Positions 30,414 to 34,762 of a stretch of DNA of 34,762 nucleotides are shown piece after piece. Source of the stretch: Oribacterium sp. UBA4274 (GTDB lineage Bacteria; Bacillota; Clostridia; Lachnospirales; Lachnospiraceae); NCBI GenBank assembly GCA_002396005.1, contig DGVW01000017.1, positions 1 to 34,762 on the forward strand. Reading direction: 5' to 3'. A model generated the notes under the pieces. That model searched no databases. It saw only the letters and a list, made by a program, of their open reading frames with translations, and had not been told where the DNA came from. The position numbers and the translations under genes were made by a program. The stretch's first letter is position 1. The number at the start of each line of letters is the position of its first letter.

Positions 30414-33400
30414 ATGCAACAATACAGACTTGGAATTGATATTGGTTCAACCACTGTTAAGATTGCCATTCTGGATGAGAAAGGCACATTGCTTTTTTCT
30501 GATTATCAGAGACATCATGCAGACATTCAGGGTACACTTGCAGGTATTCTCGATGATGCAAAACAACAGCTTGGTGAAATCGATTTAGCGACAGTTGTAA
30601 CAGGTTCAGGTGGACTTACACTTAGTAAGCACATGGATGCGTTCTTCTGCCAGGAAGTAGTTGCGGTTGCAACTGCATTAAAGGATTACCGTCCGGATAC
30701 TGATGTGGCTATAGAACTTGGTGGAGAGGATGCCAAGATCATCTACTTTAAAGGTGGTATCGATCAGCGTATGAATGGTATCTGTGCCGGAGGTACAGGC
30801 TCTTTCATCGATCAAATGGCATCTCTTCTTCATACTGATGCATCGGGACTTGACATTCTGGCCAGGGACTATCAGATGATTTACCCTATCGCTGCACGAT
30901 GCGGCGTTTTTGCCAAAACAGATATCCAGCCTCTTATAAATGAGGGTGCGGCACGTGAGGATCTTGCTGCCTCGATTTTTCAGGCAGTTGTCAATCAGAC
31001 CATTTCAGGACTTGCTCAGGGAAAACCTATAAGAGGACATGTGGCTTTCCTGGGTGGTCCGCTTCACTTCATGCCTGAACTTCGTAAGGCATTTATACGT
31101 ACACTGAACCTGAAAGGACCGGAGATCATCGAACCGGAGAACAGCCATCTTTTCGCTGCTATTGGTTCATGTCTGAACTGTCCTCCGGACTCAAAGTCAG
31201 TTTCTATATCTTATCTTATCGATATGCTTAGAAACGGTATCAGGATGGATACTGAGATCAAGAGGATGGAGCCTCTCTTTAAAAATGAAGAGGAATATGA
31301 GGCATTCACCCTCCGCCATGACAAGGATAAGGTCAAAACAGCCGATCTTTCCACATATCATGGTAATGTTTTCCTCGGTATAGATGCGGGATCGACTACA
31401 ACCAAGCTTGCTCTCGTATCTGAGGATGGAGAACTTCTGTATAAGTTTTATAACAACAATAACGGCTCTCCTATCGCTACAGCCATACAGTCCATGAGAG
31501 AGATACGTGATAAGCTTCCTAAGGATGCACGTATTGCCTACAGCTGTTCGACAGGATATGGAGAGGCTTTGCTTAAGTCTGCTTTTCAGCTGGATGAAGG
31601 TGAGGTAGAAACTATCTCCCATTACTATGCTGCTTCATTTTTTGAACCTGACGTGGATTGTATTCTGGATATCGGTGGGCAGGATATGAAGTGTATCCGC
31701 ATTAAAGACGGTACAGTTGATTCTGTTCAGCTCAATGAAGCCTGCTCCAGTGGATGTGGTTCTTTCCTTGAGACATTTGCAAAGTCGCTGGATTTTTCTG
31801 TTATAGATTTTGCTCACGAGGCGTTGTATGCAGAAAATCCTACAGACCTTGGATCGAGATGTACGGTGTTCATGAACTCCAATGTTAAGCAGGCTCAGAA
31901 GGAAGGTGCCACCGTGGCGGATATTTCCGCCGGTCTTGCTTACTCCGTTATCAAGAACGCTCTTTTTAAAGTTATCAAGGTAACAGATGCCAAGGACCTC
32001 GGAAAGCATATAGTTGTTCAGGGCGGAACATTTTACAATGACGCAGTTTTAAGAGCCTTCGAGAATCTTCTGGATGCACATGTTGTAAGACCTGATATCG
32101 CAGGTATCATGGGTGCATTTGGAGCTGCTCTTATCGCGCGTGAGAGATATCATCTTGCCAATGAGAAGCTCAGGCACATGAAGCCGACTGAGGAAGTAAA
32201 GGTTCCTCTTACATCCTATGGTCGTGTGCAGACTACGATGCTGCCGATTGATGATATCATCAATTTGAAGTACACCACCAGGATGACTCGTTGTCAGGGT
32301 TGTAACAACCATTGTGTCCTTACCATCAATCAGTTCGGTGCGGGGCGTAATTTCATATCCGGTAACAGATGTGAGCGAGGTCTCGGTAAGACCAAGATAA
32401 AGCGGGATGTACCTAATCTTTATGCCTACAAGCTGAAGAGGATGTTTGATTATGAGCCGCTTCCTATGGATATCGCGACACGTGGTGAAGTCGGTATACC
32501 AAGAGTTCTCAATATGTATGAGAACTATCCTTTCTGGGCAACTTTCTTCAGAGAGCTCAAGTTCCGTACAGTGCTCTCTCCTGCAAGTACCAGACAGATT
32601 TATGAGCTTGGTATAGAGACTATTCCTTCAGAGTCTGAGTGTTATCCTGCCAAGATAGCCCATGGACATATAGAGTGGCTCATAAGAAGCGGTCAGAAGT
32701 TCATCTTCTATCCATGTATTCCATATGAGCGTAATGAGACGCCGGATGCCGGCAATCATTACAACTGCCCTATGGTTACATCCTATGCAGAAAATATCAA
32801 AAACAATGTTGAAGGTATCGAGGAAAATTCTGTTATGTTCATGAAGCCTTTCCTTGCCTTTACCAATGAAAAGGTTTGTACCGATCAGCTTGTTAATATT
32901 TTCGTTCATCCGGTTGGAAAGGAACATTCCATAAGAGCTGTAGGTGATCTCACTGTGGAAAGTATCACAGAGAAGTTTAAGGAATGGAACTTTACAGAGG
33001 AGGAGATCAGAGCTGCAGCTCATGAAGCATGGAAGGAACTGGAGCAGGCTCATCTGGATATGCAGAAAAAGGGCGAGGAAACACTTCACTGGATGAAGGA
33101 AACCGGACACCGAGGTATCGTTCTTGCAGGACGTCCATATCATGTTGATCCGGAGATCAACCATGGTATTCCTGAACTTATAAACAGTTTTGACTTTGCA
33201 GTCCTAACAGAGGATTCTATCTCACATCTCGCTGAGGTTGAACGTCCAATTCTGGTTACAGACCAGTGGATGTATCATTCTCGACTTTATCGTGCTGCTG
33301 AGTATGTAAAAACCAGAGATGATCTGGATCTCATACAGTTAAACTCTTTTGGCTGTGGTCTGGATGCGGTTACTGTTGACCAGGTCAGAGACATTCTCAC

Positions 33401-34762
33401 AGGTTCAGATAAGATATACACGGTTCTTAAGATTGATGAGGTCAATAACCTTGGTGCCGCACGTATACGTATCAGATCTCTCATTGCTGCCATAAGAGTC
33501 AGAGATGAGAAGAATTATGTGCGTACTCTCCGTCCGGCAAAGTATGACAGAAAGCTTTTTACTAAGCTTATGAAGGATGAGCATTATACAATCCTGTGTC
33601 CTCAGATGTCACCTATTCATTTTGAGATATTGGAGCCTGCTATCCGTGCTTCGGGGTACAATATTGTGGTGCTTAACAACACAAACCGTACGGCTATAGA
33701 TACAGGACTTAAGTATGTTAACAATGATGCCTGCTATCCTTCAATAATCGTTGTAGGACAGATCATGGATGCTTTAAATTCCGGCAAGTATGATCCGGAT
33801 CACACAGCGGTTATCATGTCTCAGACAGGTGGAGGATGTCGAGCATCAAACTATATCGGCTTTGTACGTCGTGCCCTTGAACATGCAGGTATGCCGCAGA
33901 TTCCTGTTATTTCTCTCAATGCCAACGGCATGGAGAGTACACCGGGATTCAAGATCACACTGCCTATGCTTACGAGATCCATGCAGGCTATCGTTTATGG
34001 TGATGTATTTATGAGGGCTTTGTATGCAACCAGACCTTATGAAGCCGTTCCGGGGTCTGCCGAGGCGCTGCATCAGAAATGGTTAAAGGTATGTATCGAT
34101 GCTGTGTCCAGAAAGACACCTTCCATGCATCTTTTCTCTAAGAATGTAAAGGGAATCATCAGAGACTTTGACAAACTTCCTCTGAGAGAAGGAATTGTGA
34201 AACCTAAGGTTGGAATCGTTGGCGAGATACTTGTTAAGTTCTCTCCTCTTGCCAATAATCATATAGTGGATCTTCTTGAAAGAGAAGGCGCAGAGGCTGT
34301 TATGCCGGATCTTATGGATTTCCTGCTTTACTGTTTCTACAACCAGAATTTCAAGTATGAGAATCTGGGAGCAAGCTGGAAAGGCAAGGCATTATGCAAT
34401 TGTGCTATCAATCTGCTTGAGTATTTCCGTAAGACTGCCAGAAGAGAATTTGCGAGATCCAAGAGATTCACACCACCCGGAGATATCAGAGAGCTTGCTA
34501 AGATGGCAAGGGAGTACGTTTCTATAGGTAACCAGACCGGTGAGGGATGGTTCCTTACGGGAGAAATGCTTGAGCTCATCAGTGAAGGCGTTAACAATAT
34601 AGTTTGTGCTCAGCCGTTTGGGTGCCTGCCGAACCATATAGTTGGTAAGGGCGTTATTAAGGAGCTCAAGAAGCACAATCCTGGTGCAAATATCATTGCC
34701 GTGGATTATGATGCCGGAGCTTCAGAGGTAAATCAGCTTAACCGTATCAAGCTGATGCTCAC
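30414..34762 (+). CDS. giant 2-hydroxyacyl-CoA dehydratase activase/dehydratase-like fusion protein (partial, 3' end outside)
   Basis: An open frame of 1449 codons that runs off the window; frame continuity was checked at several points. Two BadF/BadG/BcrA/HgdC-type ATPase domains come first. The first (GIDIGSTTVK) has GICAGGTGSF (Cys124) and ARCGVFAKTD (Cys163), the Cys pair that holds a [4Fe-4S] cluster at the dimer interface in HgdC. The second starts near residue 319 (VFLGIDAGSTTTK) with CSSGCGSF. A Cys-rich stretch TRCQGCNNHC (Cys627, 630, 634) and HgdB/DUF2229-like regions follow (ESECYPAKIAHGHIEW, GIVLAGRPYHVDPEIN). Such proteins occur widely in anaerobic Firmicutes and are annotated as activases; their true reaction is not settled. 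The ATG at 30414 follows GAGG at about 10 nt. No dehydratase subunit gene is visible in the window. Confidence 0.88.
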   Translation, partial: MQQYRLGIDIGSTTVKIAILDEKGTLLFSDYQRHHADIQGTLAGILDDAKQQLGEIDLATVVTGSGGLTLSKHMDAFFCQEVVAVATALKDYRPDTDVAIELGGEDAKIIYFKGGIDQRMNGICAGGTGSFIDQMASLLHTDASGLDILARDYQMIYPIAARCGVFAKTDIQPLINEGAAREDLAASIFQAVVNQTISGLAQGKPIRGHVAFLGGPLHFMPELRKAFIRTLNLKGPEIIEPENSHLFAAIGSCLNCPPDSKSVSISYLIDMLRNGIRMDTEIKRMEPLFKNEEEYEAFTLRHDKDKVKTADLSTYHGNVFLGIDAGSTTTKLALVSEDGELLYKFYNNNNGSPIATAIQSMREIRDKLPKDARIAYSCSTGYGEALLKSAFQLDEGEVETISHYYAASFFEPDVDCILDIGGQDMKCIRIKDGTVDSVQLNEACSSGCGSFLETFAKSLDFSVIDFAHEALYAENPTDLGSRCTVFMNSNVKQAQKEGATVADISAGLAYSVIKNALFKVIKVTDAKDLGKHIVVQGGTFYNDAVLRAFENLLDAHVVRPDIAGIMGAFGAALIARERYHLANEKLRHMKPTEEVKVPLTSYGRVQTTMLPIDDIINLKYTTRMTRCQGCNNHCVLTINQFGAGRNFISGNRCERGLGKTKIKRDVPNLYAYKLKRMFDYEPLPMDIATRGEVGIPRVLNMYENYPFWATFFRELKFRTVLSPASTRQIYELGIETIPSESECYPAKIAHGHIEWLIRSGQKFIFYPCIPYERNETPDAGNHYNCPMVTSYAENIKNNVEGIEENSVMFMKPFLAFTNEKVCTDQLVNIFVHPVGKEHSIRAVGDLTVESITEKFKEWNFTEEEIRAAAHEAWKELEQAHLDMQKKGEETLHWMKETGHRGIVLAGRPYHVDPEINHGIPELINSFDFAVLTEDSISHLAEVERPILVTDQWMYHSRLYRAAEYVKTRDDLDLIQLNSFGCGLDAVTVDQVRDILTGSDKIYTVLKIDEVNNLGAARIRIRSLIAAIRVRDEKNYVRTLRPAKYDRKLFTKLMKDEHYTILCPQMSPIHFEILEPAIRASGYNIVVLNNTNRTAIDTGLKYVNNDACYPSIIVVGQIMDALNSGKYDPDHTAVIMSQTGGGCRASNYIGFVRRALEHAGMPQIPVISLNANGMESTPGFKITLPMLTRSMQAIVYGDVFMRALYATRPYEAVPGSAEALHQKWLKVCIDAVSRKTPSMHLFSKNVKGIIRDFDKLPLREGIVKPKVGIVGEILVKFSPLANNHIVDLLEREGAEAVMPDLMDFLLYCFYNQNFKYENLGASWKGKALCNCAINLLEYFRKTARREFARSKRFTPPGDIRELAKMAREYVSIGNQTGEGWFLTGEMLELISEGVNNIVCAQPFGCLPNHIVGKGVIKELKKHNPGANIIAVDYDAGASEVNQLNRIKLML

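Noticed and set aside
31197..33164. Several - strand frames of 68-178 codons
   Set aside because: Shadows inside the continuous activase frame, which is absent from simple ORF lists only because it lacks a stop within the window.

Overview
The window reads as a chromosomal segment of a low-to-moderate G+C Firmicute, most likely a Lachnospiraceae member of the Butyrivibrio/Pseudobutyrivibrio type. This rests on gene content: strong AGGAG-type ribosome binding sites, a hisS-aspS neighbourhood, a fused 2-hydroxyacyl-CoA dehydratase activase of anaerobes, a DUF1700/HAAS-like protein, and an extracellular covalent-FMN reductase. The genus is an inference. I see no rRNA, tRNA, CRISPR array or transposase gene.

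Layout, left to right. Positions 58-2219 (- strand) hold a sugar isomerase/epimerase followed by a Gfo/Idh/MocA oxidoreductase, a two-gene carbohydrate unit that may continue out of the window. A 670-bp gap follows with a 154-bp imperfect palindrome. Then come phosphoglucomutase and homoserine dehydrogenase (+ strand), each with its own promoter. A second copy of the palindrome lies after homoserine dehydrogenase, in inverted orientation. Positions 6327-20357 (- strand) form an accessory block: a PstS-like lipoprotein fused to a WG-repeat-like region; a GGDEF-EAL-PAS-GGDEF protein; a lipoprotein FMN/FAD reductase under a Rex-like operator; an anion permease preceded by five consecutive hairpins; SfsA; a DUF3737 beta-helix protein; and a membrane diguanylate cyclase fused to a fructose-type PTS EIIC domain. 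A 3'-truncated Phd-type antitoxin with an intact promoter and operator sits at 20539-20749 (+).

Positions 20837-29882 (- strand) are mostly housekeeping: a rhomboid-like membrane protein with pyruvate kinase, a diaminopimelate decarboxylase-like enzyme, HisRS, AspRS, a HAAS-like membrane protein and an RlmL-type rRNA methyltransferase. A 531-bp divergent promoter region then precedes a very long activase/dehydratase-like gene (+) that runs off the right end.

Together the genes link glycolysis (phosphoglucomutase, pyruvate kinase), aspartate-family amino acid synthesis (homoserine dehydrogenase, LysA-like), redox disposal (Rex-like site, flavin reductase) and cyclic-di-GMP signalling (one apparently active cyclase carrying a sugar-permease-like domain, one apparent phosphodiesterase). 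The best candidates for something undescribed are the GGDEF-EIIC fusion, the 154-bp A/B-arm palindromic element, the five-hairpin array and the PstS/WG fusion.
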